A stretch of 64,000 bases of DNA from Margaritifera margaritifera. Its lineage: Eukaryota; Mollusca; Bivalvia; Unionida; Margaritiferidae. The position numbers and the translations under genes were made by a program. Shown here in pieces: positions 48,161-59,439 of the stretch. The stretch lies in the NCBI GenBank assembly GCA_029931535.1, contig JAQPZY010001240.1, forward strand, positions 858,001-922,000, given 5' to 3'. The stretch's first letter is position 1, and each line of letters starts with the position of its first letter. Below the pieces are notes generated by a model that had not been told where the DNA came from, searched no databases, and saw only the letters and a program-made list of their open reading frames with translations.

Positions 48161-48620
48161 TCAAGCATGGCAAAACTCACTTATGCTCAAATTAATCGTC
48201 AGAATTGCATCACTGAGTCGATCGAAGAATTTCCGAATGGGTTCCAAGTGACCTTCCCTGATGTTGTTGTAGATAATAACGTCATCGATGTACGCGTCAC
48301 AATTATATAGACCAGATGTTATCATGTTCATCAGACATTGAAACGTTGCCTGAGAATTTGTCATTCCAAATGGCATGACTTTATGTTGATAAAGTCCATC
48401 TGGAATTACAAATGCTGAAATTTATTTTGCCCTTTCCGTGATTGGAATTTGACAGAATCCTTTAAAAGGTCAAACTTGTTGACATATTTCGCATTTCCAA
48501 TTTTATCAATGCAATCGTCCATTATTGGTATTGGAAATGAATCCGTTTTGGTGACATTGTTGACTTTTCTATAGTCAGTACACATGCGGAATGTATTGTC
48601 TGGCACAGGACCGAGAATTT
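48161..48620 (-). pseudogene. reverse transcriptase domain of pol
   Basis: Opens PDNTFRMCTDYRKVN and DSFPIPIMDDCIDKIGNAKY with KFDLLK (first catalytic Asp), a frame change, then MPFGMTNSQATFQCLMN and CDAYIDDVIIY, where YIDD is the active site. It lies downstream of the integrase, the reverse of the usual Gypsy order. Confidence 0.9.
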
Positions 48621-49760
48621 ATGTGACAAAGTTGTTTCTGTTTCCGCCTCTAGGAGTGTTAATGATATAATTGAAGTTATTTATGTTATTTTCAACAGTA
48701 TAAGGAACATACAATTTTGCCCGAAGAGAATTTTGAGGTATCGGCAAGAGAGCCAGAACATTCTCACCAGGTTTAAAACTCTTTTCCTGTGTATTTCTGT
48801 CATATCTTAATTTCATTTTTGACTGGGTAGTGTGAAAATTAGTTCTTGCTACTTCACAAGCCTTTGACAGCTTATATTTGAAATCAGAGGCGTACTCAAG
48901 AAGATTAATCTTTGAATCTTCATTTCAAAGAAGTTTCTCTTTCAATAACTTCAATGGTCCACGGGCAGTATGTCCAAAAACCAGTTCAAAAGGACTAAAA
49001 CCCAATGACTCTTGAACTGATTCCCTAACAGCAAACAACATCAAATGAACACCCTCATCGCAATCAGTTCCTGTATCAAAGCAATATGACCGAATCGTAT
49101 TCTTCAAAGTTTGACCAAATTTTTCCAAAACACCTTGACGTTCAGATTGATAGGCGGAAGATTTAAACTGTTTGATGCCTAATTCTTGCATAACTTGTTG
49201 GAAAATTCCAGACATAAAATTTGATTCTTGATCCGACTGGACAGATTTGGGAAGACCAACAAGTGTAAAACCAACTTCACCAAAGCTTGCACAATGGTTT
49301 AGTTTTAATATTTCTTGGAGGAATTGTCTCTGGAAATCTTGTGGACGCATACATGATGGTCAACAAGTATTGATTGCCTGACTTGGTCGTAGGTAAGGGA
49401 CAGACTCATTCTACCATTATTCTACTAAATGGTTCGTCAAACGTAGGAATAGGTTGCAGATGAGCCTTAGGTACCTTCTGATTGGGTTTTCCTACCATTT
49501 GACAAGTGTGACAAGATCTACAGTATTTAGAAACATCACTTTTGAGTTTTGGTCAATAAAAATGATTCAAGATCTTGTGACAAGTTTTATTGGCTCCTAA
49601 ATGACCAGCCAAAGGAGTTTCATGGGCTAGACAAAGAATTTCCTGTCGATATGACTTAGAAACGACAATTTGATACCTCACTGACAACTCGTCACCAGCA
49701 GGTACTTCAGGTGGTCTCCATTTTCTCATAAGGACCCCATTGTTCACAAAGAAACACACT
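48619..49760 (-). pseudogene. integrase domain of pol
   Basis: The N-terminal zinc domain reads CLAHETPLAGHLG and CRSCHTCQ near 49640-49510. The core has MVEWVCPLP where the family has an Asp (now Glu), QSDQESNFMSGIFQQ with the second Asp, and LEKFGQTLKNTIR with the catalytic Glu. The C-terminal part KPGENVLALLPIP and LYVPYTVE (48816-48619) is the GPY/F-like module. Several stops and shifts are present. Confidence 0.88.
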
Positions 49761-50097
49761 GGAACTTATATGGCTTTAATTTCACAAATAGCCTTCTGAA
49801 ACAAATAGGATATCTCGTTATATTGTTTCTGTTCAACGACAAGTGATTGTCGTTGGTCACCCTGATTAGAATAAAGAGAATGAGTTGTCAAAAGAGGATC
49901 ACTGTCATCGATACCTTTTGATTGATCAAAATACATGAGGAAAAGTAACTTCATCAAAAGACTGACCAATACACGTGTCAGCTAAAGGAATAATTTCCTG
50001 ATTAAAATCACTATCAAGAGCTCTTTTTGACATATCTCTGGTAACTGCACAAGCAGGGTACAAATCAGTGATTTCGATTTAGACAGGATCAACTTTC
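49761..50097 (-). pseudogene. pol linker between protease and integrase
   Basis: Minus-strand frames with FDQSKGIDDSDPL and, upstream, ELLIVILI-like remains in shifted frames bridge the protease and integrase. It is low in recognisable motifs but continuous with pol. Confidence 0.45.
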
Positions 50098-50110
50098 TGA
50101 TTTTAACAAG

Positions 50111-51577
50111 ATTGAAACCGAATATTTGGATTAAGTGAAAACACCAACACAATGTATGTGAATGAAATTTTTATGACAATGAAGTACAAGATCCTACGGC
50201 AACCAATTTCTGATGCAACCATACAATGATAGAAAAATACAATGACCCCCCCCCAAAAAAAAAAACAAAAAAAAAAAAACAACAACAACACTTTTAAGAC
50301 TCGAACTTGGAACACAATGTTCATCACTTCACAAGTAGCGTTAGCGTCTCCTCAGAGACAATTACACTGGATTATATACATAACAAGATACTGACACCCA
50401 AGCTGGAGAACAACACTCCCTTGAATGTATACAAAGAAATCACCTGATGATATAATCAAATGTTGAATTATGCTGACGTTGGCATATTCAACTATTGCAA
50501 CTTGGTATTCACCATAATGCGAATATGATTTCAATAAAATGAACGGGTGGTTCACATAACCACATGTATTGTTCAAAATTCAACATGCAAAGTTCACAGT
50601 TCGAAATTAAATCCTTAGGACGAATTCATCCTGGGTATGCTCCACTATTTTCCCGAACTTAACGGTTCATAGGATGGAGCTCCAGTAACTTCTAGACGGA
50701 ATGGCGATATCTTCTTAATACCCAGGTGCGATACATCACATCCGTGTTGATTACTCTGGTAATGGTTCACCAGCACCACGTTCCCCTAGCCACGTATCAC
50801 GTCGCTAGGTTGCCAACTATATTGCTCAATGCCATTTATGTTGCCCAGTCGCCTTCTATCTTGCCCCGTAGCCAACAATGACACCCTGCTGTCAAATATG
50901 ACAACCTGCTGCCAACTAAAAGTAAACCCAACTGGCAAGTGTACTACATTAAATTACTATTATTAAACTAATAACCAAATATATACATGAACCATATCAA
51001 AATACAAACGAATACATACTTATAATTATCGCAAAAAAAACTTTAAATACATACTGCATTCAACTTTCTTCTTCAATAGAAACAGTCAACTGACTATACT
51101 CATATCTCAAAGCCGGTATAATTTACGGAAAAAGTCTAACTATACAAACAAGCATAAAAGTTGGAATAGTAAATTCAGGCGACATTTTCGACGTATGAAA
51201 ACAATTAGAAATAGAATTTAGTTACAACATAAAATAAATTCATGCTTACTCCTATGGTTGTAGTAAACTGTCTGTAAAGTAGACACTGCCTGACAAGATC
51301 TCTGAATCGTTGTAATAGCATGTAGTACATACATCCTATAAATACTACCGCACAAAAAAATAACAATTGCAAGACCCAGGGTTAAAGTACCCGTGCACAT
51401 CATGAAATACGGGTATCTCGCTGCGAGTGTTCTACAGCGAGATCAGCTATTACTCAAAGCCTCGTTTCGTCAAAAAAAGAAAAATACAACTACACTTGGT
51501 AATTTTGTACTCGCCCAAGATACATAATCATTCTCATATGACACCAAACTACTTACTTGCCCTATATTCCGTGACAT
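50111..51577. mobile_element. insertion of about 1.47 kb in pol, unidentified
   Basis: The insertion is flanked by 13-bp imperfect direct repeats TGATTTTAACAAG (50098-50110) and TGATTCAAACAAG (51578-51590). Pol sequence resumes on both sides. Inside are a C9A11 run near 50247, a possible tRNA-like B box (AAGTTCGAGTC on the minus strand near 50300) and no clear gene. Its type is unknown. Confidence 0.5.
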
Positions 51578-51900
51578 TGATTCAAACAAGGTTTGTCAGC
51601 TACGAGTGGATTAACCACAACCTTATCTCCAGCTAGGTCATTGCCTAGTAATAAGTGAGTACCTTCTACAGGTAGAGAAGTCACTGCCCCAACAGTCACA
51701 GGTCCGGAAACTAAGTCTGATGCCAAATTGACACAATGGAAAGGAACATTTACAAAGCCGCACTCTACTCCCTGAATAAGAACACTTTCACTAGAAGAAG
51801 ACTTCTCAGATAAAGGCAAAGTAGCTGATAATAAAAGACTTTGAGAAGCTCCTGTGTTCTGTATATATTCTAATAGGGATAGGTTTGACAGAATCACTAA
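51562..51900 (-). pseudogene. aspartic protease domain
   Basis: Minus-strand frame with NTGASQSLL, where the active-site Asp of DTGAS is replaced by Asn, then GFVNVPFHCVNLASDLVSG, and LPVEGTHLLLGNDLAGDKV, the conserved ILGNDLAG block of Gypsy proteases. Confidence 0.8.
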
Positions 51901-52013
51901 TAAGTGATATAGAACCTTCTTACATGAATGGTTTATAAATCTCCAAAAATATAATCAGACTCGGGTTTGTTTAACGCAACTAATGTATTGCTTTCAATAT
52001 AAGACCGTGACCT

Positions 52014-52891
52014 TCACCTCTTTGAAATAAGAGCATTTGGAATAGCTCTCTCTTTATTCTGTTGCTTATTTTGCAACCTAAAGCAATCATAAATGACGTG
52101 CCCTTTCTTTTTACAGTAGGTGCACGTAGGAAGAGACAAGGATTTCTGATCAGTCTTAGCAGATGTTTGATTCCTAACAGTTGTGCTGTTTTGAAATGTG
52201 GAAGTACTCTCTTGCGATTGAAATGGTTTTTTTAACAGAAAGCTGCTGAGAGGAAGACTTATTGCCAAATGAAATTTTGTGAGTCAAGTAATAATCATCA
52301 GCCATACGAGCAGCATTTGCCAAAGTATCCACTTTCTGCTCATCAAGATAGGTCTTAACATCACCATGGATGCACCTCTTAAACTCTTCAATTAATACTA
52401 GCTATCTGAGGTTATCGTAATCTTGATCAACCTTCTTGGCTTAGCACCACCTATCAAATTGTCGGGGTTTTGTTTCCATGCAAATTCGACATAAGTTTGT
52501 CTAGTTTCTTTTCTACAATTCCTAAACCTCTGTCGATATGCCTCAGGTACCAACTCATAAGCCTTCCTTATGTACTCCTTAACCACATCATAATCAGTGC
52601 TTTATTGTACTGACAGTGAAGTGTAGACTTCACGAGCTTTGCCAATAAGTACACTTTGTAATAACAAAGTCCAATGCTCTTTTGGCAATTTCAAGTTTTC
52701 AGCAAGTTTCACAAAGTGGAGAAATTATTTATCTACTTCTTTTTCCTGAAAAGGGGGTACTAACCTAATATATCTGGTAACATCAAAACCTGAACTTGTG
52801 TGTAAAAGGGGGGGGGGGGTGCTCTGCTTGCCAATTCTAATTCTCTTAACTTAAATTGCATTGCCCTTTCTTCTCTCTGCATCTGCATCTG

Positions 52892-52964
<73 letters not shown>

Positions 52965-53254
52965 TCTGAAGCTTTGCTAATTCTAAATCCATCTGATTCT
53001 TTAACTCTAATTTCCTTAATTTCCTGTCAGAACCAGATACAGGCTTTCCAATCAAACTTAAAGCACTACTAACCAAAAATTGCCTTTCTTACTAAGTATT
53101 GAATTTAAATAATTTGTATCTCCTGTTTTGTTAATTATGATTTCGCCTCAGACAGACTATATTTTATGGCAAGTTTGAGCAACCCATCCTTTATCACAGA
53201 CTCTAACCCCTCCTGAGTAGTATTTGAAATGAAATTCTGAACATTAGATGCCAT
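52014..53254 (-). pseudogene. gag with SCAN-like capsid domain and zinc knuckle
   Basis: ATG 53254 opens MASNVQNFISNTTQEG. A charged coiled region contains a (GA)n-encoded RERERE run (52897-52960). VKEYIRKAYELVPEAYRQRF and TRQTYVEFA (52586-52480) form the capsid part related to the SCAN domain. CTYCKKKGHVIYDC near 52110 is a CX2CX4HX4C knuckle. Stops and shifts are frequent. Confidence 0.82.
52894..52962. repeat. (TC)n microsatellite inside gag
   Basis: About 32 TC units read in frame as alternating Arg and Glu on the minus strand, so the gag frame tolerates its growth. Confidence 0.95.
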
Positions 53255-53396
53255 TGCGAATGTTTTTTGGTTTCACTTAAAAGAATTCCTCAGATTAATT
53301 TCTGTGCAAAAGACAACGAAAATTCCGAGACAGAATCAATATGAATTTCAAATATAACTTTAATATCTCTAATATGCTTTAAAGAAATTCAGATCT

Positions 53397-53414
53397 ATCC
53401 TGGACGAGCCCCCA
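53397..53414 (-). other. primer binding site, tRNA-Pro
   Basis: TGGGGGCTCGTCCAGGAT on the minus strand lies five bases inside the 5' repeat. It differs by one base from the classic tRNA-Pro primer site. Confidence 0.85.
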
Positions 53415-53419
53415 ATTGC

Positions 53420-54257
53420 TGTTACGACTCAATGGTCTAAAAATGTAACAGAAAGAAAGTGGAATCAACAAATCAAGTTAAAATCAACAAGAAATTTATT
53501 TCTAGATAACGAAAATAAAAATCAAAAGACACTTACAGTAACGTGAATCAAAATCCAAATAATCCTATAATCCTAAGTGTCCTAATTACAAGTCCTAAAT
53601 ATAGAACGTTCCGAGTGAATTACTTTATCCTTTAATGTGCTGATGTGCCAATAGTATTTAATGTACTGGTGTGCCAGTAGTCTTTAATGTGCTGATGTGT
53701 CAGTAGTCTTTAATGTGCTGATGTGCCAAAATAAAGTTCTCCAGAATATCTTTGAATAAGTTCACATAGATACCAAGATCATCAATTCAAAATTCAAAAT
53801 CCAAAAGCCTATGAACACTTTATTAATCCAATAAATATTTTAAATAATTCCTCAATCTGAATTTGGAATTATTTTTCACAACTGTAATGACTCTTTACAG
53901 ACTGATGGTAGGTCGAAACTGAAAACTGTCCACTAAACATGGCATATATAAAGATAGGTCACAGGACAGAATGTTCTAGAAAATGACATGGTGTATGTGA
54001 CTTTTAACACATAATTCTAAAGGGAATTCTAGTTGTATCTGTAAGAAAATCAACCCTGACCTCAAATTGAATCAACAATTTGTTTACCAAAACCGTCCTT
54101 GAACTTAAATACTAAGTAAACAATCTAATTCAATTACAATAGCTAAACATGTAAACCTGATATATAACATTAAGGTTTGAGCAAATATTGAAGTCAAGAA
54201 ACATTTATAATTTCCTGAAATATTTATGATATTATATAAACATAATACATAATAACA
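53420..54257 (-). repeat. 5' long terminal repeat with extra minisatellite units
   Basis: About 838 bases. Compared with the 3' repeat it has additional units of about 25 bases (CTTTAATGTGCTGATGTGCC type, 53630-53725) and other small differences. Confidence 0.9.
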
Positions 54258-55084
54258 TAATCAGACATACATTAACGTTGGTTTTAGTGTGCTACTTTCT
54301 ATACAGACATTTAGATTTTTAAGTCGCTTTTGTGCTGACCGTGGTCTGTATCAATTTTTATGTTCATTTATGCTTGATGTGTGACAGGAATAATATAATT
54401 GTTTGGCAAGGAAATCTCCTAAATTAAGCTTACACAAGTATGCGTCTCGTTGATGTTTGTCTTCCTTTTACTATATGAAGTTAATTTAAAATTATGAAAG
54501 CTGCATTGTAGATATTCCAAGTCAATATTATTTAGACTATTTTTCCTCTTCCTTATGACTCCACTACGATACCAAAAGATGGGGCATATTTTTTTCTGAT
54601 ATCCATCCGTACGCCCGCACTTCTGTATCGAAATTCTTTCAGTGCCATCACACAATCCGCTGAATCGTTTATATTTATTAACGCAAACCGAATGGCACAC
54701 AGATACATTAACATAACTATAATGAGTGAATCTTTGTTCATTTCAAAAGCCCAAACATACTGTGTTGATACAATTTCAATTAATTTAATTGAATGGCGGA
54801 TAATACAATAATCAACAAAATATCATAATCTAGAGTATACAAATACATAGAAAACTTGGTAATTCTCGAAATTACATATGCGTGCAGAAGCAGATCAATG
54901 CAAATCAAATCAGCAGAATAATTCACAAAATATCTCTGTAAGGAAAAAGATATATCTAAATTATGAAAGTTCATAAATATGAAGATAAAATCAGATGTTG
55001 TGTACTTCAAATTCATGTTTAAGCAATGGTCAGTCAAAATATTTAAAAGATAACTGAATATAGGACGCTATTTCTACGCTTAAA
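54258..55084. other. unrecognised sequence between the LTR element and the LINE
   Basis: Minus-strand frames at 54419-54741 and 54780-55037 have no motif. It may be the 3' tail of the neighbouring LINE, but that cannot be shown. Confidence 0.35.
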
Positions 55085-55648
55085 TGCTTTATAAATGTAA
55101 GTAGCTAAATTATTCAAAATTCTAGTATTCCGAGTATTCATAAGTTCTACAAATTTAAACATATTTGGTCTTTTTCTGAAATAATTATCTGTATATTTGG
55201 CTCTTAGATCTTTATACAATAATCATTCAAGTGCAAAAGGAAATTCATCTTCACGGAGGTTACAAATAGAACAAAGTCTCTCATGAATTGGTTTATACGG
55301 TCTCGCCCATCTACGGTTACATCTTCGTGTCTGTGAGAGGATACTCTAAATGTAGCAATTGCATTTCTATATTTCAAAGAATAGATGCTGTCAAGGTGAA
55401 TTTTTGCTCCGTAATTTGCAATATTTACATAAACGAATGCATACAGTTCTTAAGACCATTCATCCAATTTTAGATAAAAATTTCCGATAGCCTTAATTTA
55501 CAAATCTGTACAAAAAATATATGTCATTATTACCGACCCCTTGATTAATGCAAACGTCATAGAATCCTAATCGTGACAATAAATCTTTAACTAAATATGC
55601 CCAATTTACTTTTTTGGGTTGAGTTACTCAATTGTTTAACATCATATG

Positions 55649-55752
<104 letters not shown>

Positions 55753-56355
55753 TTCTTTGCGCGTCTAATATTTGAAACCAATACTTCACAAATTGATAAA
55801 ATCTATTTACTATCATTGTTGAACTCCCTAAGTCCCCATAAATAAAATCACATTGTGTCGTTTTCTTCTTTTCTTCGCCCCTAATATCTTTTTGCAAAAT
55901 AATGAAAGTGGACTCTTTCAATGCATTTAACAGGAATATAGCACCAACGGTGGCAAAAGTACTTTAAGATAGGTTTTATCAGTCTGTAATAAAGGTTCAT
56001 GACATGACTTGCTTTGAAAGATGTAAATGCATAAAGGTATTTTTCAAGTGAAAATATTGCTTTTTAGCTTGCCCTGTCAATGTTGTTTGTGTTGCGGTAA
56101 AGGAACCACCAGATGTCATAACAATTCCAAGATACTCTTATTTGCAATTTCTAGTTTTTCATCACCTTAAGTACTTTCCATATTTCTAGGTAAAGTACCG
56201 CCTTTCCTAAAAGTTATAAATTTTGTTTCGAGGCATTGACCACAAATTTCAACTCAGCACAATGATTTTTTGAATAATTTATCCCGGTCTGAAGGCCTTC
56301 GTGCGAGCCTGAAAAGATGATAATGTCATCTGCGTATAAAGTTGTGCTCTACAGA

Positions 56356-56935
56356 TATTACGTACTTCTGACAGAGTGACAGGTGTATGGTGAAGTTGTT
56401 TGCATTTGCAACATACACAATGGAGAGATTGTATGCATACCTCTATGCTACTTTCATGTACGTGGCTGAAATTTCTTTACATGTTGTAGTTGTAAAAATC
56501 TAACCACACGGCTGATCAAAATGGCTGTTCCCATATGCTCGAAAAATCAGCCTGAACTAGTCCAAAGTACAATAACTTTAGCAGTTATTAAAATAGGGAA
56601 AACGAATTTAGCCAGATTAGACAATACCAGCTTCTGAAACGGCAATGAATGAATTACAAAATATATAAAAAGTCCTCCACCCCAATAAAATTACCTTTGA
56701 AATCCAGGAAGTGAAAATGACCAAACGGAATTTGCAGTTTTTTTGTGTTTTTATTATAGCTGCACATTTGAAGTAAGGCCAAGCTGTACACTCTATAACC
56801 CAAATTACACCCATCAATCATACAGCAAAAACAAAGGGAATTAAGAGTTTTTTTTAACAATACCTAAGATATACAAGGTCTTTTTTTAAATATCTAGGAT
56901 AACCAGTGAGGAAAACCTTGTGAAAGTCTTTTTCT
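56356..56935. mobile_element. insertion of about 580 bases in the LINE reverse transcriptase
   Basis: It lies between GVEGIGFEF and LYADD, which are normally about ten residues apart. No gene or known ends are visible. Borders are approximate. Confidence 0.5.
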
Positions 56936-57332
56936 TTAAAACTCAAATCCTATACCTTCAACACCATACATGACAAATTCTTCCTTTAAATCATTTGCAA
57001 ACATAGAAAAAAGAAACGGTGATAAACATTTACCTTGCCGGACACCAAGAATACAATATAATTCATCACTTAACATATAATCATACTTAACTCTGGACTT
57101 TAGATTACTGTACATTGATTTAATTATATCTAGAATATTCTCCTTAAACCTAGCTTTATCAATTTATACCATATGTTATACCTTACTATGTAATTAAACG
57201 CTTTGGTAAAATGAATAATTATTATATACTCATTTTTTTCTCCATTAACTTTGCATTGTCAGAATCGTGCAGTATTTCTCTATACTGCACGGCTTCATAC
57301 TGCACGACACGTGTGTCTAAAAATAGTATCGC

Positions 57333-57883
57333 GTGTTAGGAACTACTTTTTATTGTAAACAAACAATGTACGCAAATGTAGCAGACACAGGAGCTTTTGC
57401 TTTATTAGATTTGTCTGTGGATGAACTAAACAAGCTGTTTGAGAGTAGAGATGATAAAGCTGACGATGTGGATGAGTTCATTGAGTCACAAAAGAATCTT
57501 TCAACTAAGCAAGTGACTGAACGTGATATTCACAATGTACAGCGGTGGCTTTATGACAACAAACGTGAGGCATGCAGTATTTAAAATATCATTCTGATCA
57601 TTTAAACACTTATTTAGCCGATGGTTCAGACTATGAACCGTGCTCTCTAGAGTCTATAAAAAATAGCATAAAAAGGCATCTTATGACCAAATGATATTCC
57701 GTTTCTCTCAGAGACCGCTAATTTTACAAGTCAGTCCAAGCACTAAATTCGAAAAAATACAACTAAAGAAGGCGGGTTTTGGTACAAAAGCAAGTGCCTC
57801 GGAGCCAAGAAGCCACGATAACGAAGAAGCCTTATTTTCCGCTGACGAAATGGGCTCTCACACCCCAGCCGCTTTGCAATTTT

Positions 57884-57890
<7 letters not shown>
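57333..57890 (+). pseudogene. N-terminal part of a Crypton/KIAA1958-like protein
   Basis: MYANVADTGAFALLDLSVDE and TERDIHNVQRWLYDNKRE (57366-57575) are followed in another frame by YEPCSLESIKNSIKRHL. A third piece has KIQLKKAGFGTKASASEP and HTPAALQF. This order (helical N-terminus, YEPdSL...SI.RHL, LKKxGxGnkpnaaE, sPeaLLn) is that of the KIAA1958/Crypton-type proteins of animals. The catalytic part is absent; a T run at about 57886-57914 replaces what should follow. Confidence 0.6.
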
Positions 57891-57916
<26 letters not shown>

Positions 57917-58679
57917 AGAAATTGTTTGGATTTATTATGACAGTACATATAAATATGTCATCTATAGCTGGTAATAAGAATGACAATAAATGTACTTACT
58001 TTTCTGCATCCTGAATTTCTTCAAAATGTACTTTCTGATCCACGGCGCGAAATTGCACTGCAATCTAGACTACATTTCCAACAGAAATCACATTCCAAAG
58101 AAGAATTTACTGCACTCCAAAACCAAATGAATTTAATATTCCCTAAAAAAATATTTAATCTAGCATCTTCTTGAGAATTTCACTTAAAAGAATTTCATAT
58201 TTTGTCCACCTTATGATTCCAAACTATCAATGACAGGACAGTAACACATGTGTAAGCTACCTTGCTGTCAAGGCCAGTCCCTCTAGCTACATGTAAATCG
58301 TACGTAATAGAACCAGCTAAAAACTAAAAGAGCAGAATTTAGCTGAATCGACATAAAAACAAAATCCCTCCATTCCAGATCAACTGGGAAAGTTGTTCCA
58401 AGGCGCAGTCATTCACAATATGACTCAAAATTTCAATTTTAAGTAGACCAAAATGAGATTTCTTTTTGAAACAAATCACAGAGCGCGCACTACTCAACCA
58501 AGTTCAAAGGTCACTGGGCGGTGCCATGTGCGCATGAATACTGTTACTGTGTATTGGTTTAACTTCGGTTGTGTATTTACTTTAGAATATAGCAGAAATT
58601 CAGTTACTTTGTTTCTTGTAGTGTGTTCTTTTTTTTTATTCAGCCTTAGGTAGAAAAGCTAAATGAGTATATAATAAAA

Positions 58680-58799
58680 AGGTTACTGCATTTGTATGGG
58701 AAAATATGAACTCGTTTTTCTGAGCTATACTGCACTCCTGACGTCGTGCAGTATAGCTCAAAAAAACTCGTTCATATTTTCCCATACAAATGCAGTAAC
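58680..58799. repeat. near-perfect palindrome, arms about 55 bases
   Basis: GGTTACTGCATTTGTATGGG at the left arm start is inverted at the right end (CCCATACAAATGCAGTAACC). The centre reads ATACTGCAC-TCCTGACGTC-GTGCAGTAT. Arms differ at only a few positions, so the single strand would form a long hairpin. Confidence 0.9.
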
Positions 58800-58890
58800 C
58801 TATAAATACAGAATATACGTTTGTACCTTGATTAATAATATGTGAGATAGTCCCATGTATAATATAACTATTGTCAACTCTACTCATATT

Positions 58891-59439
58891 TTATCTAAAT
58901 CATATTTCTCTGGAACTTTATCGTGACTTTTTAAAATATTTTAAAGAATGGCAAACAAACATTGTAAAAAAGATGTCATGTGGTATCGACAAACATCTTC
59001 AATACTGCCAGTATAACCATTGTCAAGTAATTGTTCGTTAATAATTTGTATCTACTGTATTACAGAATCGTCGTTTAATTTTGATTTATATGAATAATAT
59101 ATATGTAGATGATCGAATTAAATTTCCAGACTTTGAAAAACCATATAAAAAGCTTATTATTACATAATAATGTTTATCTTTTAAGATGACTGAGAAATAT
59201 ATGTTCCAAATAATTTATAAAAAATTAATTTTTTTTAAAAATCGAAAATACCTTTCTTTTCATTTCAATTTATTTACATTCTATTTGTCTGTTTATAACA
59301 TTTTTGACAATGTACAGTGTCAGAATGCTGTCATATGAAAGAAAAAAGTAGCCGAGTTTTAAAGACAAATATTCAATCCTTCAATCACCCACTTTTCGTA
59401 ACTTAAATGGATTTTGCGCAGTTTCTGGCATCTAATTTA
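58891..59439. other. unrecognised AT-rich sequence
   Basis: No coding motif. The LINE upstream of RVDNSYI is not found here. Confidence 0.4.

Larger units (their letters stand above)
46672..54257 (-). mobile_element. Gypsy LTR retrotransposon, Gmr1-like domain order
   Basis: Two long terminal repeats (46672-47366 and 53420-54257) begin TGTT and end AACA on the minus strand. A tRNA-Pro primer site and a polypurine tract lie at the correct inner edges. Minus-strand domains run gag, protease, integrase, reverse transcriptase, RNase H. Integrase before reverse transcriptase, together with a gag of the type that gave rise to the SCAN domain, is the mark of Gmr1-like Gypsy elements. Every coding part has stops or frame changes, and a 1.47-kb insertion splits pol. 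No matching 5-bp target duplication is visible. Confidence 0.9.
57214..58800 (+). mobile_element. Crypton/KIAA1958-like element remnant inserted in a LINE
   Basis: TTATTATATACTCATTT at 57219-57235 is inverted at 58661-58677. GTGCAGTAT motifs occur as short inverted pairs at 57269-57302 and again in the palindrome at 58680-58799. The plus strand has coding remains of a tyrosine-recombinase-like gene. The LINE resumes on both sides with about one codon lost, so the borders are well fixed. Confidence 0.6.
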
